A stretch of 64,000 nucleotides of DNA from Alisma plantago-aquatica. Lineage: Eukaryota; Streptophyta; Magnoliopsida; Alismatales; Alismataceae. Location of the stretch: NCBI GenBank assembly GCA_963693085.1, contig OY856410.1:883954335-884018334 (forward strand), read 5' to 3'. The translations under genes were made by a program, and so were the position numbers. A model generated the notes under the pieces. That model was not told where the DNA came from, made no database searches, and saw only the letters and a list, made by a program, of their open reading frames with translations. Shown piece by piece: positions 35,586 to 47,720 of this stretch; position 1 is the first letter of the stretch; each line of letters begins with the position of its first letter.

Positions 35586-35605
35586 TTAGTTCTATACTAG
35601 TGCTA

Positions 35606-36720
35606 GCTTATTGAAGTAGGGCATAGTCAACTTACTTCTTTGTGTATCTACTATAGTCATACCCACATGGAGAACGAACGACGGCTTTGACAACAACCAT
35701 ACACCAAAACTTTTGTAATCCAATCCCAGGCGTGGGTAGTCCCTAGCAAGGGCTAGAAGTACATACCGGTTCAACCAGAGTGACAGAACCCTTCATCGAA
35801 TGGGTGGAAGGAGAGAAGCAGGAAGTGTGGTTGTCTCAATTAGTGCGTGTCAAGCTTCCTCACACCATGGGTGCGATGCTTTAGAGAATTTCCTATTCCC
35901 CAATTTTAGACAGTAGGCAGATCCAAGGCGATAGGGGAAGGTCCTTTTCCACCCATGGGACCAAGGTTCAAAATGGTGAATTGAGGTAGAGTAGAAGAGG
36001 TCATAGGTGGAAAGAAAAAGCATCACATCTTATCCCAAAAAACCTTGTCGGTCCCATCTCTCTCCACATTAGACGTGGTAGTTTCTCTAATGGGGCTATC
36101 TTGTCAGGTTCCTTAGAGAGAGTTGTCTCGTGCCCCTAGGTATTCTCTACCTACCCACCTGTGTTAGTTTTAGGTTCTTGTTGAAGGTCGTTTGAGCTTT
36201 TTCCTGGGAGTATGACATAGGTGACTTCAAAATCAAGAGCCTTTTGGGGTTTAAGACTATAAAATCAAAAAGGTTAGGTGTAGGATTGCATTGCCCATGT
36301 GCTCCAGCTTTTGAGGAGAGGGGTACAGGGAGTTCTATTTCTCCAGTTTCAGATCTAACTGGCTAGTTTGAAAGTGTTGACTTTAGAGGAGGTAATATAA
36401 TAGCAATACCGGTCCCAATGGTGATCTCTTTGGGGTCCAGACCCTTTCCCATCCACTAGAACTCTTTTCTTATGACGTGGTTGGGAACGTTGTGTTATCT
36501 ATTCATTTTGATTCAAAAAGTTGAACTTCAGACTGACCTAGTATTGTAGGGAAAGCAGAAGTTGAACATACTTCTATAATTATGGTACTTCCTGACTTAG
36601 AATGAGAGTAGAGGCATCCTTCAGATGGACTGCCAACGAGTTCAGTTACTGACCTTCTTGGGCTATGTTTGATACCGATGACAGCTAGGAGGTATAACAT
36701 CAAGCAATCCTCGTATGTAG
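35606..36720. other. Unassigned sequence between CACTA B and the LINE
   Basis: Moderately GC-rich DNA without a recognisable domain. It continues from 27656 if CACTA B is removed. It may belong to the 5' part of the LINE that follows, but no DUF4283 or zinc-knuckle motif could be read. Confidence 0.35.
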
Positions 36721-37130
36721 GGAGACTGACAACAACCAGAAGGCTATCAGGCGGCCAAGAAAGGTAAGGAAGAAGAAGAAGGTCAATACGTCAAATGAGG
36801 CTGCTAGAGCATCCCTAGGTGATGTTACTACTATGCAAGTGGAGAAGTCGATACCTGACATTGAAACTAATGATAAACATGTGGTTGTTAATCAGGAGTT
36901 TGACGAGGTAGTTGAAGTTATTGACATTGCTATCGCTGACACCCTAGTTGTTACAAGAGACAATCTCACAAAGGAAGTAGAGGTGAAATTACCTACACAA
37001 ATAGTTGCAATTAATGAGGCAATTGCCAGACTACATATTGCAGATTATCAGAAGACCAAAGGCAATTCCATTAAAATGAAACATATGGGTAAAATCCATA
37101 ACATACCTCCTAATGAGAAGAAATGAAGGA
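36720..37130 (+). pseudogene. C-terminal part of LINE ORF1
   Basis: Basic and then acidic stretch (QKAIRRPRKVRKKKKVNTSNEAARASLGD in part, then an open frame 36833-37126 ending NIPPNEKK). It resembles the low-conservation tail of plant L1 ORF1 that precedes ORF2. The assignment relies mainly on position directly upstream of a clear ORF2. Confidence 0.45.
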
Positions 37131-37289
37131 GTCCAAGAAATGTATAGAATGAAGTAGAAAAAACCATATGTCTAACACCTAGCACCACAGAAGGTAGCTG
37201 TCAGCCAACAGAGCAGGAATGCACGAACTAGGAGAACCAAGAACCTTCAACCTCTGCTTGAATCAGACCAAATCCATTTACTATATCAC

Positions 37290-40200
37290 TATCAATGCAA
37301 GATATTATGTGTTGAAACATCATAGGTATAGATAAATCCAAAACTAGAAGAGTGTTAAAAGAGTATTTAAATCTATATAAATATAAAGTTCTTGGAGTCT
37401 TGGAGCCTTGGATTAATGGCACCAAAGCCACATAAACTGTCAAAAGCCTTCGGTTCCATAACTCTTTTAGTGTAGAGGCACGCGACTTTTCAGGGGGCAT
37501 CTGGGTATGCTGGAATGAAACTAAATGTAGCTTGGAGATCATTAATTATCATAGATAGTTTGTCACTTGCTGCATCAATAATGGAACCATGACCACCTTC
37601 ACTTATTCTAACCCTCATATTACTATTAGAAGTCTTCTCTAGAAGCATATCATTAGAATGGGAAGAGTTTTTGAGAATCCATGGGTTGAGCTAGGGGATT
37701 TCAACACTACGGTTAGTCCTAATGAGAGGAGTGACACCAAACATTATAATTTTTCTAAAGCTAAGCTATTCCAGGAAACCTTGCTCGAGGTTGGACTCTT
37801 AGACTTGGGCTTTTCAGGACCAAAGTTTATGTTCAAATGAGGTTCCTTGCAACAACATATTAACTAAGTTGTAGCTAATGATCAGTTCATTCAGGAGTTT
37901 CTAAATTTTTTGGTAATTTACCTACCCCATATTCCCTTTGACCATTGTCCCCTTTTAATCAAATCCACTTCTTCTAAAGTGAAACAACACTACTTTATTA
38001 CAAAGACAACATGGTCACACAATCCAAATTTTAGGGATTTGTTAAAAACCAATTGGAGGGGCAATGCTAATTTTTACGACGCCCTCAATATGATTAGAGA
38101 TCCCATATCCAAATGGGACCAAAGCAACTCACACCAACAAAAGAAAAAGAAAGCTTGACTTCTGCGAAACATTGGTATGCTTGAGAAAGAGATGGCCTAT
38201 TTGAACAACCCAACATATGACGTGATATGTCTCCACATGCAGGCTGAACTAGACTCTATTCTTAGAGTATAAGAAGAAGAATTGCAACAATGTAGTCACC
38301 TCAACTGGATTCACAATTGTTATGTCAACACAAAGTATTTCAACGCCTATATTAAACAAAGAAGGAGATTCAATACCATCACTGAACTTAGAAATGCAGT
38401 GGGTAATTGGATCAATGATGAAGCTGAAATCCAGTCACTGGTATGTACTCACTTCTAAGATTTATTGACAGACATGAATGAAAACTCAAATATCAGTCTG
38501 CACAACATTCCAGGAGTGTTCAAGAAACTAACTCCAATCTAAAAGAAATAGAAAGTGGCTCTACCAAGCGAAATGGAAATCCGTACTGTTATGAAAAGCA
38601 TGAATCCTTACAAGGCGGCAGGCCCATACAAAATCAATGGATTATTCTTATCCAAAAATTGGGGAACAATCAAAGACTCAATTATGATTAATGTGAAGCA
38701 TGCACACTTAGGACATGATCTGAGAAATGAACTCTGTAATTCAATGATTTTCTTAATACCAAAGGTACCTGTCCTGGAGTCATGTGAGTAGCTATGACCC
38801 ATTTCTCTAAATAACATCTTCTTGAAGCTTATCTCCAAAGTTGTCATTGAAAGACTAAAAGTTCAAATGCCAGACTGGATTGCACAAATGCAAATCCATT
38901 TTGTGCTAGGAAGACGCATTACCGACAATATTGTTGTTACCTAAGAGGTCATTCATATGATGAAGAGGAAAAGGGGGTGGCATATATGGCCATCAAAGTC
39001 AACTTAACAAATGCATACAATCGACTCTCTTAGAATTTTATTCATGACACCCTTGGTCGACTGAACCTTCCAACCAACATTATTGCCTATATTATGAACT
39101 CCATCACCAAGGGAGAGTCTTCAGTTCTATGGAATGGGAACTGTACCAATGCGTTCAAGGCTAGAAGAGGACTCCACTAGGGAGACCCTATGTCTCCATA
39201 TATATTTGTGTTGTGCATCAAAAGATTGAGCTAGATGATCAAGGATTTAGTTCGAGAAGGTGCCTGGAAACCTGTTTCTCTTAAAAGAAGTGTGATTAAA
39301 TTGTCCCACATGTGTTTTGTAGATGATCTGATTCTTTTCAGAAAAGCTTTTTGCAACCAAATGAGAACCATAAAAGGCTGCTTTGGAAAATTTGAGGTTG
39401 CATCCAACCAGTCCATTTCCATCAACAGAACTTAAGTTTTCTACTCAACAAGTGTTCCTAAATGAGTCGGGAGAAGGGTGAACAAAGTAGGCTCCTTTAA
39501 AGAGACAGAGGACCTAGTAAAATACCTAGGTGCTCCTATTATTCATTCAAAATTCAACAAGCATACTCATGCAGACATCCTGAACAAGGTGGACTCTCGT
39601 ATCAATAGCTAGGCTGCTTAAAGCTTGTTCTTTATAGGTCGTTGCTTCTTAGTGCACTCAACTCTCTCCACCATCCCTACGTACACCATGCAAACATCAC
39701 AACCACCCTTAAGCTTATGTGATCATATAGACAACAATATTAGAAAATTTCTCTAGGGAGGCAACCACAAGACTCACCCTATGTCACTGGTGACTTGGGA
39801 CAACGTGACTAGTAAGAAGAAAGATGGAGGTCTTTGTATATGCATAATGAGAGTATTGAACTCGACGCTCCTATTGAAGAACACCTGGGAGGTTGCTACA
39901 AAGAGAAATACTATTTGGTGCATATTCATGGAGGCTAAATATAACCACTACTCTAAAGGTAAGCACACAAATTTATCGAATTTGGTGACGGAATCTTTGA
40001 AGGCGAAAAGGTTCATTGAGGACAATTCTTATACTCAGGTGTTGAATGGTAAGTCTACACAATTATGGTTTGACAAATGGTGTCACAAGGACATCAAACT
40101 TGTTGCTGCAATAAGGTGAGAGATTCTAGATACACTATCTGATCTCCAGGTTGCTAGTGTCATTATTGATGAAGGAGGTTGGGATGAGGAATTCCTAAGA

Positions 40201-41323
40201 TTGGCTAACCAATTTACAACCAGATCATATAATGAGCATCAATCCACCACTGAAGCATAACTTGGATGATGTGAAAGTATGGGCACCTTCAGGAAATGGG
40301 TAGTACTCAGCTAGCACAACTTATCACCTCCTCAGAGGATTGATAGACTAGAAGGTGGAAGGAGAATGGGAGAAGATATGGAAGGCTAAAACAATAGCTA
40401 AAATTATATCCTTTATGTGGCTTTTATCTCACGATGCAAATCTCACTAACTACAGATGAGTCAGGCGACATATGTCCACAGACCCCTCTTGTTAAAGATG
40501 CCACGAGCAATACATAACCAACCTCCATGTTGTTCGTGATTGTAAACATGTCAAAGCGGTCTGGTTAGTTCTGTTCCAAGAACGTCTTTTCAACAAAGAT
40601 CTGAGCAACTGGATACGAAAGGATGACCAACAGAATAGCTTCATGATAGATTGTTGGTATATCTGGAAATGCAAATATCCCCAGATCTTCAAACATAATC
40701 ACAAACCCCTCATCCACATCATAAGATACATTATAAAGGAGGTTGACAATTTGAGGAATGCATGGCAGGTTGATGAAGAGGTCACTACACCACGAGCTAA
40801 ATAGTCTCATGAAGAAAAGTGGCACCCACCTCCTACTGGTAGTCTGAAAATGAATGTTGACGCTACTCTGATAAGATAGAAAAGTGTAGCCTCAATGATC
40901 ATCAAAGATGCCAATGGTGCCTAGATAGAGGGCCATGGATAGAGTTCTATGGTAGAATCAACTATGCATGTTGAACTAATGGCAATCTCCTTTGCCTTGC
41001 AGAAAACCAAAGAGCTGGATTTAGGAAGCCTGAAGATTGAAACAGAATGCATGCATGATGTTTTGATGATACAGGAAGATCCATTAGTAAACCCCAAATA
41101 TGCCTGCCCCATACATATTATTCAACATATTCTCAGTGGAAATACAATTTGGCAACTGAAGCATGCCTATAGATCTTGTAATAGAGTGACAGATGGGCTA
41201 GCAAAATACCATCTCAGGAATAAAACTGGTCCTTTCCATTTTGTTAGACCTCCAGAACAAATTAGAGAATGGTTATCTAAGGACATATGTAATGGTAGTA
41301 GTACTACTATATTTAATTTTTAG
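37290..41323 (+). pseudogene. LINE (L1-type) ORF2: endonuclease, reverse transcriptase, zf-RVT and RNase H remnants
   Basis: The endonuclease is read from NIIGIDKSKTRRVLKEYL (about 37316), with LEPWI, GGIWVCWNE (about 37490), LGDFNT (about 37691) and FDHCPLL (about 37938). The reverse transcriptase includes PSEMEIRTVMKSMNPYKAAGP (38560-38630), MAIKVNLTNAYNRLS (about 38985), GDPMSPYIFVLCI (about 39181) and the catalytic box FVDDLILF (39316-39339), which is intact. A zf-RVT segment reads IWKAKTIAKIISFMWLLSHDA (about 40376-40438). The C-terminal RNase H (SLKMNVDATL about 40840, VELMAISFALQKTKELDLGSLKIETE 40970-41047, RVTDGLAKY near 41190) runs to a stop at 41323. Numerous stops and frameshifts make it non-functional. 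The protein would nick DNA and reverse-transcribe element RNA at the target. Confidence 0.88.
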
Positions 41324-41398
41324 AATAACATTTGTAATTCTCATTTGGATTTTTTGCCCATAAGAGGAGAGCAGGATGAATAGATGATCCTGATTTGT

Positions 41399-41406
41399 AA
41401 AAAAAA
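41399..41406 (+). other. Short poly(A) at the LINE 3' end
   Basis: Eight A residues 76 bp after the ORF2 stop are consistent with the 3' end of a LINE insertion. No target duplication was found. Confidence 0.5.
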
Positions 41407-44400
41407 CCATTTGGAGCTAAAGTTCATCCTTACTTTGAGGAAATTGTAATTTGTAGAGACATTAAGGTGATTCACGTTCTATCATCTACTTCCTTCAATT
41501 TATGTTCTTATTTTATTTGCAAGAAATATTTATATGAGGTATTAGTCTACACATAATGGGGTTAGTTTTCATTTAACCCTACCTTAGGATAATATGAGTG
41601 TCTTGGGATATATGTGGTTTTACAAGGAGATTTGAATCATTAGCAGTGTCAATGAAGTAAAGATTCATCATCTTTGTACCTAGAAATAAAAGAGAGTGGC
41701 TCATATCCTTTTCTAATATTGATTTTAAAACAATATTTGTCCTAATGAATAGTTCTAGGAAGTGTAGTTTTACTTAGATTGCTTGGAATAAGAAGAATTT
41801 TTATTTCCTGTGGATGGTAATATATTTAAATGTGAAACACTACCCAATATCTTTCATAAACTTTTGTTAGTAACACGTTCACATGAGAAATCATACTAAC
41901 TAAACACCAAATCCAATCATACATATAAAAATCTAAGCAACTAGGGTTAAAACCCTACTATTTTTTGTAATTTAGATCAAGGTAACCATCACAAGAAATT
42001 TCCATGTTCCAAAATTGTACTCATAAAATATTAAACACACAAATTACCTACTATATGACCAAAGATCATAAACTCATATCATACAAAAAAGATAGATCTA
42101 GTTGGTCATTATTGACAACAATTGTATTAGATACATAAAATTGTGAGTTGCGAATACATAAATATGAAATACCCTTCCAATACTCTAATGTATAGGGATG
42201 GATCCACATAGTACTTAAAGTCACGCTCAAGGTTAGATCATCCTTATACTACTACAATAGTGGAGAACACTTATAAAATACCCAATGGGGTTGTTGATTC
42301 CCTATAAGTGTTAAAATAGAAAGCATGAGACAACATTCCAAGTAACGATTAGCTCCTGCTAAGAGATATAAGTATGTCATTATATTAATACTTATTAAGA
42401 AGGTATTTGATCATAAAAATGTTATATGATTATAAGTGAATCTTACTAACATGCCTAACAATATCAAAGCAATACACTACACAAATAAGCTCAATTAGAT
42501 ATATAATATTCTTTTAATTTCTTTGTTTTGATTAACTTGGATTGTAAAATCCACATTACATTGAATGTATAGACCTCCATTTAGTCCACCATGTAAGATA
42601 TTATGGTTATTTGTCCCACTAAGATCTTTCCATTCAGGTGTATGTGCTAGTATAAAATATTTTAAGGGATCAACAAGCAATCACCTACATTTTATATGGT
42701 ATAAACTTGGGGTACTTGGGAACAAACACCTTATCATATCAGTGTAAGTATAAAAATCATCAAAGCCAATAGACTCATTCAATCTAACATGTCATGTTCT
42801 TTTGAATATTACATTGGTAGGACTACAAAATCAAATGAAGATGTACAATCACCCACACACGTATGGGTTATATTAGAAAGATAAGGGAAACCAACATATT
42901 GAGGTGCTCAGTATCTCATATATAAATTCAACTATATGTATAAACTACAAAAAACATCACATAATTCCTAAACCACTACAAGTAATCCTGACTCCCTTTT
43001 AGACCACTAGGAAAATTGTGTGCTTCCCATGACTTACAAAGCTGGAGTGAATTTCATTACTTTTGGAATTCATTTGATTTATATCATTAAGCTTATGAAT
43101 ATTATTTCTATAGTACTCTATAGATACTTAAATAATAATTTTAGTACCATGAGAAAAACCCTAATTTGAAGTTCATTCATGTTGTACTTGAACTTATTCC
43201 TTATAGTGCACCATATCTCACCTAAGTGAAACATTTCATGTTCATGGATCAAGATTCACTGATTATATTAGGAATATTAGTACATACCAAAATATTAGAA
43301 ATGTGGATTTTTTTATATTACGGATATCATGATTTTCCCTTTCAAAATGTGAGAACCATATATGACAATCTTATTGACAGTATTATGAATCTTGACTTTT
43401 AGACTCTTATTAATGACAAGTTTGACTCTTAATGATAACATATAGGTTTTACCTATATGATCTATGTTGGAGAACATCCCTTTAAGTGATGCTAAATAAT
43501 ATGGGAAAATGGATAATAATATCTTAAAATCTTGTTGTTTTGGATCAAGGATGAGTAACCCACCTAGAGTCAATATAAGGATATGAAAACCCTAATTGAT
43601 TAGTACTTGTGGTCCATATTGTTGAGAATCCATGTTTGACCATTATCTTATTTAATTAAATTCTAATCAATTTGTGACTTGAAAATCATACTTGATCTCT
43701 ACTCTTGAGTCAAATGTATGCTTTCCTCTTATTTGATCTGACTAAAGGTATTGACTATAATGATCGATATGTATCCTTTTCATGTGCACTTTGGCTATTG
43801 TACTTTTTGAGATACTATGTTTCTTATTGAATAATCTTTTGAGTTTCTTTACAAATGTTTATGAAACTTAAACATAAGAACTGAAACATCTTCCAATATC
43901 ATTGATGATCACATTTCCTTTAGAAGTGGCTAGTATCACACTTCCTGTAGAAGTGGATAGGATAGTTTTTAATGTATAAGTGACTGTATTCATTTGACAC
44001 ATTGCACACACTTACTTGGTAGTGGTTGTATATTTATCTAGACTCTTATTGAAAAAAAAATGGATTAATTGTGATAAAATTCGAAGGTTTACTATGACAC
44101 AATTTAGTGTAACAATTAAGTGTTTTTTCTTTTTTCATATAAGGAATACCATGGAACTATATATTTTCTCTATATTAACTATCTTGGTTTAATCACCTAC
44201 GTATGATTTTGTTTGTAATAACTGTGTGTCTATTTATGAATTTAGACATAATAGGTGGACTGCCAAAATCTTGCTTCCACACTTGATCATACTACTCTAA
44301 TGATGATACAATAAACTAGTTACATCAAACCAGCTTCACGAGGAATATTCTTATGTAAAAAGGGTTGAATAGTTGTAAATGTGAGTTTTCTCTAGTATCT

Positions 44401-46040
44401 TTTCCAAGTTTGCCTTCAGGCTATGTTGTAAATCTTGAAAGGTTCATTCAATAAATAAAGTGAAGTTTTATTTAATTATCATGTATATTGTGTGTGCGAC
44501 CTTCAAGCTGCTCAGAGACGGGTGCTAGAATCCCTTTAACACTGTCTATCTGGGAAGAGGGATTGGGATCAAGGTAATAATATATCTATGATAGTTGGTA
44601 TCATAACTAAACACATAGCGTCTACATGATGATTAATTAAAATTTCAAATCTCGAGTGAACCGAGGATACCCTAAAGTCCACAATGGTGAAACCTACGGT
44701 GTCTAGGATTGAAGACAAGGAGTTCTATCTAGTAATCACCTCCTATCTTCCTTGAAATACTAGTTGAGGTTCGCCGCTCAACCCGGCTATAGTAGATCCA
44801 ATGTTGTACCTAAATTTTCTCCTTTAAAACCCTAAAGAGTCTTCCTGTGTCTCACCTCTTCTTTATTAAATACCCTAACCATCTAATAGATTGAAGTGGG
44901 GTGACTCCTCATCTTTTATCTCCTTTTTCTCAGATAACTTGACTTGATTTGATATGTACTTTCCTGATTTGGGAGAATGAAAAAAAAACTAGATTGTGAA
45001 ACAAAATGTAAAATATGGTTTGATGTAATGAAGTACTATGATATGAGATACTATTGATTCAATGTATGTGATAAGAGGACTCATACTGCAAAGTATTTTA
45101 TAGATGCCTCCAAAAACCTATATTTTGGGAGTAGGACCTTCTGGAAGTAAGAACTTTGAGAAGGAGAAGGCTAAGAAGAACAAATTAATTGATAATAAAT
45201 GAAGAAAAGAAGGAAAAGGGAGCTGAGACAGAAAAGAAAGATGGTAAGAAAAAGAGAAATTTTAAAGGCAAAAGAACCAAAAGAGGTAGTGTACCTAAAA
45301 GGAATTATGATGAATAACCAGGAAAAACTCTTAAAGGTGGAGTTTACGAAGAACAAAGTAAAATACTCATGGTTTCTATGATTAACCTGGAAAACCAAAC
45401 AACCTCATTTTGTCACATGGGAATCCATATCAATAATTTAAAACCTACATTAGGTTACTGATTTCCTTAAGTTGAGCCTTGAATCCTTCTTTAATGAGAA
45501 TAAGAAAGTTGTAATGGATAAGGAAGGCGTGGATACATAACTGAGATTATACAAACTCTTCTACAATAGTATTAAAAGGGCCGTGAGATTTAGCTCAATA
45601 GAAAGCCTTTCGTATAGAGGACCTTCTATATAGTGTGCTTCGATAGTTGAAAGTTATTAAAGAAAAACCTATTATTTCTTTGATACATATTAGTAGGTGA
45701 GATATGAGTTTCCGAGCTACTAAGGATTGTCACAATCATTTTAGGCAGAAGGCACAACTTTGGAATAATTGATGTGAGCATCTAGTTTCCCAACCACCTC
45801 CAAAGACGGTCTTCAGTCCGAAAGTGTACTATAATTGGTATCATGCACTCTTCTTAGTGAAACCTTCACATCATGCTCTAATAATGTACTGTCCAACCAA
45901 TTATATGCAACAAAACATTATAAACATCACCATTAAATTTGAATCGACTTAACCAATGTAATTGAGGTTTGTTTTTTTATGAGGACTAAAAAAGGTTTCT
46001 CTTTTTATTTATTGTATACATAACTGTATTGACATATTAG
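41407..46040. other. Long AT-rich intergenic region without recognisable genes
   Basis: Only short open frames. A weak Copia-like LTR signal is present: an aataaataaag polyadenylation-like motif at about 44450-44460, followed by ttggtatcataa at 44591-44602, which resembles a decayed tRNA-Met primer site. A Lys/Glu-rich open stretch (45199-45381) is low-complexity. Nothing else can be supported. Confidence 0.35.
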
Positions 46041-46064
46041 TTACATGTGCACATCTGAGCAGTT

Positions 46065-46600
46065 GTGCAGCATGCACCCACAAAGATTAGGGATGGCGTC
46101 AACAACATCAAGGAGGGATACTTTGAGACTCTTGTTGAGTATGCTTGCCCATATCACCTCGAGTTATCCATTCAATCCACTCATACCTCTACCACTGCTC
46201 CTACTCATGCACCAACTCCAGAACCAACTTCTACTTATGCTCCTACTCCTTCTCCTACTCCTACTCCTACTCACGCACCTACTCTTACTCCTTCTACACC
46301 ATACTTAGGTACCCCTTTCACTTCTCAATTAGTAACTTGGGGCCAATCAAGATAATATTTTTGAGTGACCTCCACTTCTCTTCCATATGCCATCCCATTT
46401 CCACAAAAAATATACTACTATGGACCAATCTCTTCTTTTTTTGTTCCATTTATTCCAACAACACAGTCAATACAATATTAGGCACCACCCTTTTGATTGT
46501 TGCCCAAACCATGGGTTTGGGAAAAAGTTACGTGGAACCACACCTGAGTTCATACCTAGTCCCCAAAGACCGCTCACCCCACCTCCAAATTTCTAGATTA
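46065..46600 (+). pseudogene. Thr/Pro-repeat coding remnant, unidentified
   Basis: An open frame (46065-46355) begins MQHAPTKIRDGVNNIKEGYFETLVEY and runs into repeated (A/S)PTP units encoded by ctcctactc tandem repeats (about 46190-46290). After a frameshift, a second open stretch (46387-46596) is His/Pro/Gln-rich. It looks like a broken transposon-encoded or fast-evolving linker protein. I do not recognise the family. Confidence 0.3.
46190..46290 (+). repeat. CTCCTACTC-type coding minisatellite
   Basis: Six-base-period tctcctactcctact repeats encode alternating Thr-Pro and Ser-Pro. They lie within the broken reading frame above. Confidence 0.8.
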
Positions 46601-46699
46601 GGCTTGAACCTCACCAATCTTATTCTATACAATTGATACCTATTAAGGCTTCCCCAAATGAGATCCATACTTTAGAGTCAGAGGAACAAGAATGGGTGC

Positions 46700-47268
46700 A
46701 AGGACACACTGAGGATGTGATGCTGCTTAGTATGTTTTTGGTCCTGTTGTACTATATTGTAGATCAACATCTGTGAAGGCATTCACTAAAATATGTACTA
46801 TGTATCTAGATGTGCATCATCTATAATTTATGTACATAGATCATTATTGATGACTTTGTTTCTTTATATTATCTATTTTGCAGAAAGAATGTAATCATTA
46901 CGTTTTCTCATTACATAAAGTCAAACAACAGCTATAATGAACAATACTATATTATTAATGAGTGTACACATATACAATTTTAAACAAATAATAATTGAAT
47001 AAACTACAAATTGAGGTTTGTGTAGGGCCGATATGCCTCCCCACTAGGACACTGTTACTCTTGAAGAGGGCAATTTGTCTCCCCTTGACGACACACTGGT
47101 CCTAAAACATGACATTCAGGTCAATAATATCTGAAACTTGACCTTTTGATTATTAAAATTGCGGAAAAGGCTATTTTGATTTATTGGGTTTTTAAGATTA
47201 TTTTATTCTAAAAATAAAAACGGCCCCTTTTGGTGGATTTTTTTTATCCGCATATTTAATATTCCACT
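46700..47268 (+). promoter_or_regulatory. Upstream region of the Dof gene with TATA-like elements
   Basis: AT-rich upstream DNA with TATA-like candidates ctaaaaataaaaac (47208-47221) and atatttaatatt (47252-47263), and several AAAG cores, the Dof recognition core. A consensus-like splice donor, ctgtaagtag (GT at 47269-47270), precedes a polypyrimidine-preceded acceptor at 47679. The first ATG after that acceptor is the proposed Dof start at 47721. This suggests a 5'-leader intron of about 411 bp, which is inference only. Confidence 0.35.
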
Positions 47269-47720
47269 GTAAGTAGCAGGCTCTACAAAATGTGTTATTT
47301 TGACAAATATTTTGCAGGAGTGCTGTGGTTGTAACGTCTTTATCAAAGTGCATGTATCAAATCATTTTATATGTTTCGAGGAAATATGCCGGAAGCCAAA
47401 CGCCAAACGCGAACTCCCATCTATTTCCTTCTAACTCCCAGTCTCTCCGACCAATCAACCTGACAGCAGCGGGCGTACTCAGTACTCTGCATCCACGACA
47501 AACCGCATTCACCGTTGATTCATACATACCCACGACAGACATTCTCTTCCATGGCTGTAGCGGTCACACACTTGTGTTTCTTCTTGTTTGCCGTTGCTAT
47601 CTCGTGCTAGCTGCTAGGTCATTCCTTGGTATCTACTTCTATGAGGTTGTCTTGATCCCCATCCAACCCGTGCTTGCAGTGCAGGCCATCGCGAGCGAGA
47701 ACCCAGTCTTAACTCCCCCA

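Larger units (their letters stand above)
27660..35602 (+). mobile_element. CACTA (En/Spm) DNA transposon B with decayed TNP2 and accessory genes
   Basis: The left end CACTACTACAAAAATGACG starts at 27660. The right end, read inverted, is CACTAGTATAGAAC and finishes at 35602. Flanking triplets CTA (27657-27659 and 35603-35605) are a perfect 3-bp target duplication. Subterminal GGCGTCGGTT-type repeats lie at both ends. The plus-strand interior holds a GC-rich leader, one palindromic cassette, telomere-motif repeats, a TNP2 pseudogene and the accessory gene. The length is 7943 bp. The two ends match each other imperfectly, and many CpG sites in the repeats have become TG or CA. This suggests it is older than element A. 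Confidence 0.9.

Noticed and set aside
27660..35602. Possibility that CACTA B is autonomous
   Set aside because: TNP2 has several frameshifts and five TGA stops, and the accessory gene is internally deleted.
44440..44610. Copia LTR end with primer site (aataaataaag ... ttggtatcataa)
   Set aside because: No second LTR, no TG start, and the primer site has too many mismatches; mentioned only as a weak signal.
47325..47720. Upstream extension of the Dof reading frame by 132 residues
   Set aside because: Hydrophobic, unlike Dof N-termini, contains probable splice acceptors and AT-rich DNA; more likely leader or intron.
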